A stretch of 64,000 bases of DNA from Hofstenia miamia (GCA_004352715.1 SCFE01000004.1:4020846-4084845), one strand, 5' to 3'. Positions 34,060 through 44,560 are shown, counted from the stretch's first letter. The notes: a model not told the origin generated them from the sequence alone. Numbers and translations: made by a program.

Positions 34060-34800
34060 GGTGTGGTAATTTCTGAGTACTTGGGTATAAACGTGGACAA
34101 ATAGTTTGTTAATCCAATGAGGCGTTGTAGGACATTGCGATCGCTGGTTGGTGTGATGTTTCGAACTTTTGAAACTTTTCCAGGATTTGCTCTGATACCG
34201 TTTCGATCTATTACATAGCGTATACTGGATTTATTTAACTGAATTTTCGATCTATTAATTTAACATAGCTTTATCAAACCCTTTTTATTACCGATTTCAA
34301 TGTGCTTTTATGCTCTGATATTGTTTTAGAGGCAATGCAAATATCATCGTGCATTGCAATGACATCTGGAATGCTTTGGAAAATGGAATCTACCATTGAT
34401 TGTGCCTTATCAGCTGCAGAAACAAGTCCGAATGGCAAACGCATCCATCTGTACCTGTCAAATGAGGTATATGCCAGTAGCAATTGGCTGAATCAATTAT
34501 GGTGAAGTACTTCTTTTCATTAAAAAATTGCCTAAGTTTCGGTAAAGATGGCGGGTAGGGATACTCTCTACATATATATTTGTTCAAGGTCTTATTATCA
34601 AACGCTAATCGAATGTCACCATTGAGTTTTTCGACAATTACCACGCTCCCAACCTTTTCTGTGGGGTTTGTCACTTTAGAAATTATGTTGATCTTCTCAA
34701 GTTCTACCAATTTTCTTTTTAACTTGTCTAAGATGCAAAGTGGGACGGTTCTGGATGGATGCATTACAGGTTTGGGATTGACTTTTAAAGGAATATCTTA
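34060..34800 (-). pseudogene. Gypsy reverse transcriptase (frameshifted)
   Basis: First open stretch (34390-34764): LKRKLVELEKINIISKV, VIVEKLNGDIRLAFDNKTLN and FTIIDSANCYWHI, where the catalytic Asp is in IIDSA. A frameshift near 34480 leads to the second stretch (34274-34483): RLPFGLVSAADKAQSMVD and the catalytic loop AMHDDICIAS, with both Asp kept and the usual Tyr lost. Confidence 0.9.
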
Positions 34801-35026
34801 AATCATGTAGATGCATCCGAATCCATTAAAAACCCCATTGTATTCCTTCCCGGAAGCGAATTCATTCACATCTTTCTCCCGGACCCCATCCGGAAATCCG
34901 AGTTGTTGTTAATGACATGTATTTCATTATTTTGGGTGTTTTTGAACTTTACATCGATCAATCCACTGTCTACGGCCGTCTTGAGACCTAGTATTTCTGT
35001 GAGGTTTTCTGGGACAATTAAAAATT

Positions 35027-35376
35027 TTACAACATATGAAAAATGTTTCGATCAGTTTTTATAGTCAAACGTGCGTAGCCTAAAGTCTTCACAAGATTAC
35101 CACCATAGCTTGACAAGATAGCATTTTCTTTACGAATTTTTGTTTGTTTTGGGGCAATCTTTCGAAAGATATCGTAAGGGAGAACATTGCACTGAGCACC
35201 ACTATCAACTTTCATTAACAATGGTATATCATTGATTCGTACCTCAGGTGTGAGCTGCTTTTGCTTTGAATTTGAAGTCAGTGCATTGCATTCATATTCT
35301 GGTTCAGAGAGTTGGGAATCATCGTCACAATTAGCATATTCATTGTTGAGTACTTCTTTTGTTTGGGGCTGATTTC
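35027..35376 (-). pseudogene. Gypsy protease domain
   Basis: Retropepsin-like active site LLMKVDSGAQCNVLP with a following AILSSYGG flap-like segment. This corresponds to DTGAQCN in the other gypsy element. It is followed by a degenerate spacer before the RT. Confidence 0.85.
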
Positions 35377-35379
35377 TTC

Positions 35380-35960
35380 TTCTTAAATGAGCATGGGAAC
35401 ATATTGAAAAATGATTTTTCCCTTTACATGAATTACAGATTTTACCATAAGCTGGACATGATCGTGGCCCATGACTTTGTGAGCATTGTCGGATAAATCC
35501 CTATTAATACTCCGTCTTGGAATAGGCTGGTAAACTTTANTCGTGGCCCATGACTTTGTGAGCATTGTCGGCATTTGAATTTGCGGGGGGATAAATCCCT
35601 ATTAATACTCCGTCTTGGAATAGGCTGGTAAACTTTATGAGGTTTTATAATAGTGTCAATTTCATGCTTTATAACGATATCATCATGTTCCTTGTTGATT
35701 TGGTTAAAACTCAATTCAGCAGCCCTACATATTTTAACTGTTTGAGATAGGTCAATGGAGCCATCACGAAGTAAGTGTTCTTGCAGTCTTTTATCCCTTA
35801 TTAAACTTTGTCTTTGTACGTAACAAGTTCAGAAAATGATCTATTTTTAAGTTACCTTTTTGTGTCGAAAAAAATTGAAAATGTTCGTATACCTCGTTAG
35901 TACCACGTGTGAAGTAGCCGGTAAACTTATTAACACAGAATTACTCTAAATTATCCCTTC
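35380..35960 (-). pseudogene. Gypsy gag C-terminal part with zinc knuckles
   Basis: Contains LIRDKRLQEHLLRDG, then KICRAAELSFNQ, then cysteine clusters CRQCSQSHGPR and CPAYGKICNSCKGKNHF. The frame is disrupted by the single-N join at 35540, where 78 bases are repeated with a 19-base difference. The join, not biology, probably causes the apparent frameshift. Confidence 0.82.
35462..35637. repeat. Duplication across a single N (probable assembly artefact)
   Basis: 35462-35539 is repeated at 35541-35637, apart from a 19-base segment present only in the second copy. The only separator is one N at 35540. This is the signature of two contig ends that overlap but were not merged. Confidence 0.85.
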
Positions 35961-36818
35961 CGAACAATTACGATAGTTCGCATTCAGCTAAAGTGTATTT
36001 ATCAATGCATAAGAGTGATTTGCTGCCTTTTAAGAGTTTTAAATATTCCAGCTTATATATTTATTACAAGTAAGCTTTCAGTTGTCAGGTTAGGTCAAAC
36101 CTCTTGACAGAAATTTTCCACTAAATGTTGGCTGACAGAGATGAATTTAGTTAGTAGTCATCCATGTACAAAGAGGACAAAGGCAAAGGAGACAGGTAGC
36201 AACAGACATAAATAGACGCGTTTTAACGAGTTACAAATCCTTTTCGAAAAGAATAATAGTGTTTCTTAAGCAGAAACACCACACTCACGCTTCTTAATCT
36301 TTATGCGAATGACATGAAAGATAATCGACTACGAAATACAAATAAGCCAATAATACATCTTTTTACTTTGGAAATTTTGCTTTAGATAGCATTGTACGTC
36401 TAATTGATTTAAATTGTAAGAAATTGAACAACTATTTCTGCATGAATAGATTACGTATCATTTTGCATAATACATTTTAGACAAAAACTAATCTCTGACA
36501 ACACGATTTATTTCCATAACGCATTCATTATGCCTGTTAATAAGCTTAAATATCTAGAAATAACAATAGATTAAAAACATAATTTCATATCATATATAAA
36601 TTTTGAAAAAAAATATATATGCGTGAGAGAGAGAGTGTGTGAAAGAGACATAGATTTATTCAAGAATGTGTTTTGAAATGCATAATAAGGTATTATGGGT
36701 ATAAGAAAAATCTAAAATTGCAATCAAAATACTATTTTAACAAAGCAGTATGAAAAATTATTTTAATGCATTCTAAATGAAATTTAAAAATTAACAGATT
36801 TACAGCTTAAAATATTTT
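35961..36818. other. Non-coding; 3' flank of the 627-aa gene
   Basis: AT-rich DNA without genes. A GA/GT-rich stretch is at 36620-36650. It lies downstream of the minus-strand gene and may include its 3' UTR. Confidence 0.4.
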
Positions 36819-38702
36819 TTAAGCATTAAATCTGTTAAAAGACACATATAATACATTTCCTTGAATGCAGATAAAGTCGTCAAATCCTGTTGCATCTACG
36901 TCTATCAAAGCAATGAAGGACTGCTGCGATTTACATGGAAAAGAGTGAGTTTCATAATGATTTAAAAACTTTATTGTGCCAAATTCTGATAGCATAACGT
37001 CACCCAGGTATTCATACAGTGCGCATGGAGCACTAGAACTATCCAATGTATCCAATACATGTACAAAATCTAGTTTAGCGTCATCATCTATATAACCTGC
37101 TATTGTTGTATCAACATTTTCATATGGATTAGTTTTCAAGCGGCAAAATTCTTTGTCACTATGCATTTCTGTGTAATGAAGAAATTCGTTAATAACATCA
37201 CCAATAATATTGATATCCAACACTTCTTCAGTGTAACACCGTATGTTGTTTTCTTCAATCCAGATTGAAAAGCAATAACCTGTGTTATTTATCAAAGCCT
37301 TTTGATCTGAAAGAAAATCTACAAACAGATCAAAAAGTTGAACATCCAAACATGGAAGATCGTCCAAAATAAATCTAAGAATAACGAATGAAACATTCTG
37401 CTGGCTTTGTGTACAATGATTTGTAATATTGTTCAATTCAGCACATTGAGCAGGAGAGGCAGTACCTTTTACAAAAAACATATAGACATGGTCACAACTT
37501 TTCTTTAGGAATGCCTTTGCAATTGTTGTAACGACATCTCTAACTTGAAAAGGTATTGAAAGTTTTTTAGTATTAAAGCCATTGAGATTATCATACCTGA
37601 TTTCCAAAAATATACTAACAGCAAAGCAGAAAATTCTAAAAGGAAAATTTAGAAGATCCGTTTTGCATGATGGTTTACTGTCAAACATGTAATCCTTCGT
37701 GAGTTTCCTAAAGAGCTTTTCATTACTTAGTATACCATAGACAATGTAAATGTTTTTGAACGATGTGGAATAGCAAACTTGATTCAATCCAGATACCCAA
37801 TTCACCATCAGCAGAGTAATGCAATCTTCTTGATGCAATTTGTAAATATTGTGAGGCGAAGGGTGATACAGTTCTCGCAGTTGAACGTGAAACATTCGAG
37901 AAGGAAACTTTTCATTTGATACTCGTCTGCTAACACCATTTCCAACATTGCATGTTAAAATTATCGCGCTTATACATATGAAGTTCGGAGTGAGGGAAAC
38001 ATTCCGAGGAAGAATGTAACCGACTTTTCTTAAAGTATTTGCCGAAAATGAAAAAAACTGACTTGGTAAATTTGGGGTCCATATTTTAAGAGTTCCACTG
38101 AACGTTGTTTCTTTATAGGAAAGAAACAATGTATAGTTATATACATTACTTTTATATGGTCTCGATGCTTCTTTATTTATCACACACGTTTTGAAACTGT
38201 CAATTTCATCATCAACAATGTGATGGCCAAATACGTCGATGTATCCTGAATCGTCGCTGCCTATATCTATTGTGACGTATTCCCTAAAAGAAATTTCTAA
38301 ATTCTTAAACATAAAATTTCGCTGTGCTAACTCTTTTAGTTTGAATGAAGCAACAGTTAGAGTGAAGTTAATGATAGAATAAACTGGCTGAATGAATGTA
38401 ATTTTCACACGTCTGATAAAATAATTTTCAACATCAGTAATGTGAAACTTTCCTCTTTTCAAAAAATAATTTTTATTCGTCAATTTCTCAAGTTGGTAAA
38501 GTCGCTTAAGTGCTTCAAAGTGACAAGCAACGAAAGCATTCGTTTGTTGAAGAGACTGGTACCTTTGCAGCCGTGAAGCACAGGAGGCGAAAAGCTGGAA
38601 ATTGAAAGTTTTGGGAAATATTGATGTTGTTTTTCTTTGTTGAATTATTGCTTTTGAAGATAAAATTAAAATAAAGAGTAGAACTTTGTCATAGACTCTC
38701 AT
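36819..38702 (-). CDS. Unknown secreted protein, 627 aa, with FG-GAP/VCBS-like motifs
   Basis: The longest intact reading frame, intronless, ending in a normal stop. The N-terminus MRVYDKVLLFILILSSKAII is a signal peptide (cleavage around residues 18-22). No other convincing membrane span is seen, so the product is probably secreted or lumenal. There are about 20 cysteines and several N-glycosylation sequons (for example N112, N189, N234, N425, N436, N472). Three Asp-rich loops, at ~143-158 (IDIGSDDSGYIDVF), ~534-549 (AGYIDDDAKLDFVHV) and ~597-613 (ALIDVDATGFDDFICI), resemble the DxDxxGxxD calcium loops of FG-GAP/VCBS beta-propeller blades. The spacing is irregular, so a propeller is a hypothesis. 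I recognise no family. Its upstream flank (38731-39105) carries a diverged tandem duplication. Retention of 627 codons in this AT-rich, repeat-filled DNA argues for a functional gene. Confidence 0.65.
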   Translation of the reverse strand: MRVYDKVLLFILILSSKAIIQQRKTTSIFPKTFNFQLFASCASRLQRYQSLQQTNAFVACHFEALKRLYQLEKLTNKNYFLKRGKFHITDVENYFIRRVKITFIQPVYSIINFTLTVASFKLKELAQRNFMFKNLEISFREYVTIDIGSDDSGYIDVFGHHIVDDEIDSFKTCVINKEASRPYKSNVYNYTLFLSYKETTFSGTLKIWTPNLPSQFFSFSANTLRKVGYILPRNVSLTPNFICISAIILTCNVGNGVSRRVSNEKFPSRMFHVQLRELYHPSPHNIYKLHQEDCITLLMVNWVSGLNQVCYSTSFKNIYIVYGILSNEKLFRKLTKDYMFDSKPSCKTDLLNFPFRIFCFAVSIFLEIRYDNLNGFNTKKLSIPFQVRDVVTTIAKAFLKKSCDHVYMFFVKGTASPAQCAELNNITNHCTQSQQNVSFVILRFILDDLPCLDVQLFDLFVDFLSDQKALINNTGYCFSIWIEENNIRCYTEEVLDINIIGDVINEFLHYTEMHSDKEFCRLKTNPYENVDTTIAGYIDDDAKLDFVHVLDTLDSSSAPCALYEYLGDVMLSEFGTIKFLNHYETHSFPCKSQQSFIALIDVDATGFDDFICIQGNVLYVSFNRFNA

Positions 38703-38730
38703 TGAACTTTTGAAAAATAAAAAATGCTAA

Positions 38731-39105
38731 GTGGAGACGCTGCTACTAAACGAAATCGATTTGCATTAAAGCTAAAGCCTGTTATTGATTAAATTTCAAG
38801 GGATTTATACATCCATTATGTATGCATTTATGATAATGTAGAAATCTAAAGCGCAGTTACATATAATTATACTTTGACTGAAAGCAATTAATTAAAATAA
38901 GTTTAATACTTTGGAGATGCTATCAATAGTCAATGCCTGTTACTGAATGGAATCGATTTGCATTGATGCTAGATCATGTATATTGATTTTGTCTGACAGG
39001 ATTTATGCGTCCATCTTTTATAAGATAGAGTAGGGAGTTGATAGCAAAGCTAATCTTTGTGTAAGTCTAAAGCACTGCTCCATATAAGTTTTATCTGAGT
39101 AATAA
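38731..39105. repeat. Diverged tandem duplication upstream of the 627-aa gene
   Basis: 38731-38870 and 38911-39105 share, in order, 'ggaga(c/t)gct', 'gaatcgatttgcatt'-like, 'ggatttat(a/g)c(a/g)tccat' and 'tctaaagc(g/a)c'. Offsets grow from 180 to ~221 bases, so indels have accumulated. It lies in the probable promoter region. Confidence 0.6.
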
Positions 39106-40068
39106 TAACCAAAACTTGTTTCATCATTACATGCTAAACGTTTTCTGATAAGAAATGAAGCATTATCTAAGACAATAGCAACAAAGTTAATTATGAACTT
39201 AAAATAGAAACTTAAGCGTCTGGGAATTTCAATCTACTATGAAAATTAAATAAAGTTTATAATCCACATTTTCTTTGCATAATCAAAGGTGAAATTTATT
39301 AGCAAAAACTACATTTAGAACATAGACAAGTAAAGATTGCATTAACACTAACAAGTCTTAATCATGTATTAACATGATGGAAAAGTATTGCAAAAATGTG
39401 ATATAATTAGCGAGCATGTAGTAAAACAGTTATTCGCTGTTTGGGTCTCTTTTTACCCCAGCCATATTCAATGCGTATTTTCTCCTAATTAACTTGTACC
39501 CAACAACTGGAATTCTGTGACTTTTCTGAATTTATGTCTAAGTTAATTCCTGAGATTCACTGACTCAAATATTATAAATTTGCATAGATATTTTTATATA
39601 CTAGTTGAATGTTGTTGGGGGTCTTTTTTATCCCAATCCGAATAGCATTATGAAAATGTCATTTAGGTGCTTCTAGCTTAATTTTTTTGCAATTTTAAAA
39701 TTGAAATCCATCCCTGGCAAGCGGTTTTCAAGTGCAAAATATTATTGTTTTGCTTAATACTGGTTCAGGTAATATTGCCACCTGATTTTTAAGTTTAGAA
39801 CAGTATTCTTAAATTTAAAACACAGAGTTCTTTTGCCTAAGATAGTGTAGTCATTATTATAATTATTATTATATATAATTGCTAGCATTTCAGTTTTAGA
39901 GAGAGATTGTGTTCTCACTGATTTGCTTGCTTTACATTTCTTCATATTCTATTAATATTTAATTATATCTGCAAAATTACATATTTGGCAACTGTTTATT
40001 TTTTGTAATGAAATATGATTAATTATTTGCACGTAATATGTACTGAAAAACATTGAGAAAATCTCTAT
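39106..40068. other. Non-coding, AT-rich
   Basis: No gene. The motif 'gggtctctttttacccc' at ~39446 recurs as 'gggtcttttttatccc' at ~39620. It resembles ends of small DNA transposons, but no bounded element could be defined. Confidence 0.35.
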
Positions 40069-40137
40069 TTAACAGGCTGGAATCAAACCAGCAATCTCTC
40101 ATTAAAAATGAGTTTGTTATGTTTGCACCACTGTTCA
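40069..40137 (-). pseudogene. tRNA-Lys(UUU)-like relic or tRNA-derived repeat
   Basis: The minus strand folds as a 69-nt tRNA-like shape. There is a 7-bp acceptor stem with one mismatch (TGAACAG/CTGTTAA), an anticodon arm with loop TTTTTAA (anticodon TTT) and a perfect T arm GCTGG-TTTGATT-CCAGC that fits a Pol III B box (GGTTTGATTCC). The D arm does not form and lacks the GG of canonical D loops, and the A box is poor. It is therefore a relic, a tRNA-derived SINE head or a divergent organelle-type tRNA, not a confident working gene. Confidence 0.35.
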
Positions 40138-40839
40138 ATTAAGTACTATTATTAAATTTGAAATACGATTGAGGGGAGGCTGGAAACACAACTATTGTTG
40201 ATACTTCTAAGAGCCAATTGCACAAAAGTTGTAGTACTTGTGCAGGAAGCGTCGAAGTTGCTTTTCAACTCATTTTTTGCTTTAATGACAGCAGCATCTT
40301 TGTCAGATTTCTCATGATTGTGAATTCCTAATTAAACATTTAGAACATTTTAGAAAAATTTACTATAGTAGTCAAAGTTAAAGTATTTTCACAACTTCGT
40401 CATCGAGCGTTGCAAATTTTACATTTGCAATTCCAATAGGTAATGCCTATAATATTAAAACTAAGTGTTATTTATTAACAGTAATAAGAAATTTTTGTTT
40501 TTGATATATGTTGCCATCATAATGCAGTAATTTGTTACCATGAATTAATCTTAGGTATTCAATGTGTCTTAATTTGGCTAAATTACACCCATTTATTACA
40601 AGTTCAGCCTAAACATTAACATTAATTGCCGCCATACTAGTTTTCGAACACTTTGACTTTTGAACACTTTGACGGACACTGATTTTTTGCAAGTTTATAG
40701 GGGTGTCCTAATATGGAGTGAAATATTACTAAACAAAATGTTAAAGATTAATGAAACAAAATGCAATTTTATAAATAGTTTTTTCCAAAAAAATCACTAT
40801 AATTTTTAAAAAATTACTAACCCATCATATAATAATTTT

Positions 40840-42160
40840 GCATAGTGGAAATATGATTTTAATATAATCAGTAGTTCTATTTCTATTTCATTTTTTACCA
40901 AGAAATCATAAACATTGTCTATATTTTTTGATACTGACTGCTAAATGTATATAGTTCCAATGTCTATGAAGTTAAATCTGATGGAATTGTTTTGATTATT
41001 TCTGTTATAAGCAGTTTTTGAGCTCAATTATTTTTTTGTATATATTTATTAAGAAATGATAATGATAGATAATGATAATTTATAGATTTTGCATGGTGTT
41101 TTAGCAATTTAATACTGTCACAGTGTAAAATTGTTATTGTTAATGAGAGATGTGTGTTTTGTATATATTTATTAAGAAATGATAATGATAGATAATGATA
41201 ATTTATAGATTTTGCATGGTGTTTTAGCAATTTAATACTGTCACAGTGTAAAATTGTTATTGTTAATGAGAGATGTGTGTTTTGTATATATTTTGATGAC
41301 CTGTTACATATTTTTTGCATTTGATTCATTTTTATATGTGAAAGATTTTCTTACAAAATTTCATTATGGACTCTTATATACTACTAATGCATGTATTATT
41401 TACTCTTAATATGACATTTCTTTCATTTTTAGAGAAAAACGTCGTAAATTTAAGTTATTGTCAATGTATGCACCGAGATAATTTTAAGCTTCATTATGTT
41501 TTATTTTATACATTTCAGAAATTAAGAATAATTTTTTAGCAGAAATTTTAAACCTATATTATAATTTTATGGTTTTCAGCATTGCCTGCTAGATTGGGAC
41601 GATTAAAAATTCTAGGGATTTTTTGAACATATTTTCTAAATTTATGTCGTTATTTTATGTACTTACTATCACAGACCTACATAAATGGTAATAAAATCTT
41701 TATTAAACACAGCATATATAACACTGCAAATATATACTCACAAGACAACAATTCTCAAAAATAGAAAGCGCCAAGTACAAGAAATATCAACTAACATGTT
41801 AGCATGCACATTCTATTGCATTTGTCAAACTATATTTTTAACATTATTAAGAAAATCACATTTACTTAGAGATCAAGATCCTTGTATGAACTTTTTTTAC
41901 AATGAGGTAATAATTAGTGCTACCAAAAATTTAAATTAAATATTTCTATTTTGATTATATTTGAAAATAATTTTTTTGAGCAAAAAAACAAAAAAGCAGA
42001 AATCACATGGGATCTTACTAATTTTCAAACAGTTCATACTTATTGCTGAAATTTTGCACAAACTATTCTTATATTTATTTTAATATTTGGATTACTATCA
42101 ATGAGAATTACAGAAAAATTTATTTTAAGCTATTACAAGGATCATGAGTAAGGAAAATTA
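40840..42160 (+). repeat. Dispersed repeat family R1, copy C
   Basis: Co-linear with copy B (5860-7090). Its interior carries an extra tandem duplication of 123 bp (41038-41283). Non-coding. Confidence 0.7.
41038..41283 (+). repeat. 123-bp perfect tandem duplication
   Basis: Copy 1 is 41038-41160 and copy 2 is 41161-41283, starting 'gtatatatttattaag'. They are identical by eye. Because 123 is a multiple of three, the reverse strand shows a 41-residue repeated open frame that has no coding meaning. Confidence 0.93.
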
Positions 42161-42862
42161 GAACCTGTCTAACTATGAAGGAACCTCAAAATTTTCATTT
42201 TCTAAACATTTCTTGTTAGTTTTATGGATTATTTTTGTACAAAGAGCACATTTTTAAACATTCCTGGTTTTGCAGACATTTATCATTAAAGATGCAGCCA
42301 TAGTACAAGTTAAAAAGCAAATTTTTAAAATGTTTGAAAATTGGAAGTTAACACTTGCTCCTAGATTGAACAATTAATAACTGATATTAAGAATTAAATA
42401 ATAAAAAATGTGCAAAAACAACAGGTTCATAAAACAAAATATTTTTTTCTTTATTAAGCTACTTAAGAGTGATTCTAGTGAATAGACTAAATATCCTAAA
42501 AACAATGGTTTCTCCATAAATGATTAAAATTATCACTTGCTTTTTGGTATTATGTTCTTAACTAATATTTGCCATTGAAGGCAATGGTTGTGATTGAAAT
42601 ATAAAGCATGTCTTTTTAATGTGTAGCACATAAGCTAAGATACACAAAACTTATTGGAAAATGATTTGCTCAATCAGAAAATTTTTTAGATTAGAAATTC
42701 ACACATAATTGTATCACCCAATAGAAATTTTTATCTTGGAATACACATTGCTAGCATATTTGTGCTCAGTTATTTATATATTTTTAAGCACAGCTTTTAT
42801 GAAGTAGGAATTTATTATTTGATGGTGTAATAATAAATAAAATTTTCACATAATTTGTTAAC
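42161..42862. other. Non-coding, AT-rich
   Basis: Nothing recognised before the microsatellite that hosts the mariner element. Confidence 0.4.
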
Positions 42863-42901
<39 letters not shown>

Positions 42902-42906
<5 letters not shown>

Positions 42907-43977
42907 TGTGTAAAATCTAAAGATCAAGATTTCACGTGCAATTGCATTTTATCTCGAAAATGAAGCATAAAAATTTTTTTTGCTTATCTTTACTAACAAA
43001 TAGCATTTTTTATTTGCGCACTTTCATTTTAAAAAAATTTCGTTTTCAGTGCAACAATGAGCAAAATGTGTTGTGTGGTCGTCTTCACTGAAAACCCAAA
43101 TTCTTCTTTAAGGCGTGTTGCCCTTGCTACTGGGATGAGCCATCAATCAGTTCATACTTGTCTGAAAACTCTTAGATGGCATCCGTATAAACTCCAAACA
43201 GTTCAATCTCCATGTGAAGAAGATTATCGGTGTTGAAATTACTTCAAAGAATGAGAAATTGAAAGAATCAAAGATGATAAAAGTTACTTACAAAATCTTA
43301 CTTTCTCTGATGAAGCACATTTTCATCTGGATGGGAAAGTGAACCCTCATAACTGTCGATACTGGGCTCTTAAAAATCCTCACTGGTATTCAGAAAAACC
43401 TTTATATTCTCCTAAAACAACAGTTTGGACTGCAATTTCTAAGCAAAAAGTGTATGGTCCTTACTTACAGTAACAAGTGAAGCCTATTTAAGGATGTTAA
43501 GGGGACAATTCTAAGCTGGATTGTCAAGAAAAGAATAGAGAGCAATGATATTTATGCATGATGGTGCTCCACCTCATTGGGAACGCATTGTAAGAAGCTT
43601 CCTTGATGAAAAGTTTCAAAGCCGATGGATGGGACGCGGATCACCAACAATGCCATGACCTCCACGATCTCCTGATGTGACTCCCTGTGATTATTTCCTC
43701 TGGGGTTTTATTAAGTCCCATGTGTATGCAAGCAAATCAGACAGTATTGATGAACTCAAAGAGCTTATAAAACATGCTTTTACCTTTATGCTTCAAGCAG
43801 CTTTTGAAAATTATCAAGGTCGTCTTCAATGTTTGATAGATAATGAAGGAGAACATATTAAATGTTGTAAAACTGATCATAATTAATGCTAATAGTGCTA
43901 TTTGTTGAAATAAATTGTTTTTTGTTTTTATCCTTTTTTATTTATTTTTATTTAAAAATTCAATTTTACACCCTGTA
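42902..43977 (+). mobile_element. mariner-like element inserted in a (TA)n tract, ~1.07 kb
   Basis: The body is 42904-43975. The ends are CAGTGTGTAAAATC and, on the other strand, CAGGGTGTAAAATT, with TA on each side. Both flanks are (TA)n microsatellite (42866-42903 and 43976-44050), so the element landed inside a TA tract, consistent with obligatory TA insertion. The interior is one transposase reading with several stops and frameshifts. Near-full length with recognisable ends makes it a complete but dead copy. Confidence 0.9.
43057..43883 (+). pseudogene. mariner-like transposase (broken)
   Basis: The N-terminal helix-turn-helix (RRVALATGMSHQSVHTCLK) starts from an ATG at 43057. Next comes LTFSDEAHFHLDGKV with the first catalytic Asp, NCRYWALKNPHW, then MHDGAPPHWERIV with the second Asp, and RSPDVTPCDYFLWGF with the third acidic residue, an Asp. 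The DDD triad identifies mariner/maT-like rather than Tc1. I count 37 residues between the last two Asp, including an in-frame stop. The final 69 codons (43677-43886) are open. Stops and shifts elsewhere make it inactive. Confidence 0.9.
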
Positions 43978-43997
43978 TATATATATATATATATATC

Positions 43998-44050
<53 letters not shown>
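43976..44050. repeat. (TA)n microsatellite, right flank of the mariner
   Basis: TA tract with TATCTATA and TACATA interruptions. It also forms the junction with the adjacent non-LTR fragment. Confidence 0.93.
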
Positions 44051-44052
<2 letters not shown>

Positions 44053-44560
44053 TATATTTTTTAGTTTTCTGATTGAAATAAACGAGATGATGCTTTCTTG
44101 ATGATTTCTTTGATGTGTTTATTCCAGGTCAGGTCATTACTAGTTCTGAGTCCCAATATCTTAATGTTATTCGTTATTTTCAAGACTTCTATAAAAGTAA
44201 GCATGGAATTCCCTATCATCACTTGACATTGTTTATTGTAATTAATCTCAATGAGATTTAAATCACACCATTCCATAATTTGCTAGATAGGCAAATACAC
44301 ATTATTTTCCGTGTTTGAAATTAGTTATGGCAGTTACATCGTCAGCATATCTAATTGTTAGTGATGGAGCAAGATTTAGATCAGCAATAAATAGTGTGAA
44401 AAGTATTGGTCCAATAAGCGATCCTTGAGGGATTCCACGCCATGTTTGGAAATTTTTGCCTCTAAGCTTGCCAATTTTTAATGATAGGAATCGATTTTCA
44501 AGATAACCTGCAATCCAAGCTATTATTATTTTCAATTGAAGCCTTCCTTTTAAAGAAGAC
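44051..44560 (-). pseudogene. Non-LTR retrotransposon RT, 3' fragment
   Basis: Open stretch 44302-44535: WIAGYLENRFLSLKIG, then WRGIPQGSLIGPILFTLF (RT domain 'GxPQGSxLGPxLF') and TIRYADDVTAI with an intact YADD catalytic box. It continues at 44276-44061 with KILGLRTSNDLTWNKHI, the thumb-like C-terminal part. A frameshift separates the two. The coding trail stops at the (TA)n tract, which may mark the element's 3' end. Clade not determined; jockey/CR1-like by motif style. The 5' part is missing, as is usual for truncated insertions. Confidence 0.88.

Larger units (their letters stand above)
32190..35960 (-). mobile_element. Second Ty3/gypsy retrotransposon, decayed, LTRs not found
   Basis: The gag-PR-RT-RNase H-INT order on the minus strand is the same as in the 24.4-28.5 kb element, and the proteins are related but distinct. 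The RNase H, RT and integrase zinc-binding parts have long open stretches, so this copy is less decayed. I compared sequence near 31.9-32.2 kb with that near 36.0-36.2 kb and found no convincing LTR pair. The ends may be lost, or very short as in the first element. Confidence 0.88.

Noticed and set aside
31900-36200. LTR pair for the second gypsy element
   Set aside because: Only AT-rich chance similarity (for example 'gtaagct') between flanks; no TG...CA ends or target duplication.
41024-41329. 101-codon frame with a 41-residue internal repeat
   Set aside because: Product of the 123-bp DNA tandem duplication being divisible by three; no composition or context of a gene.
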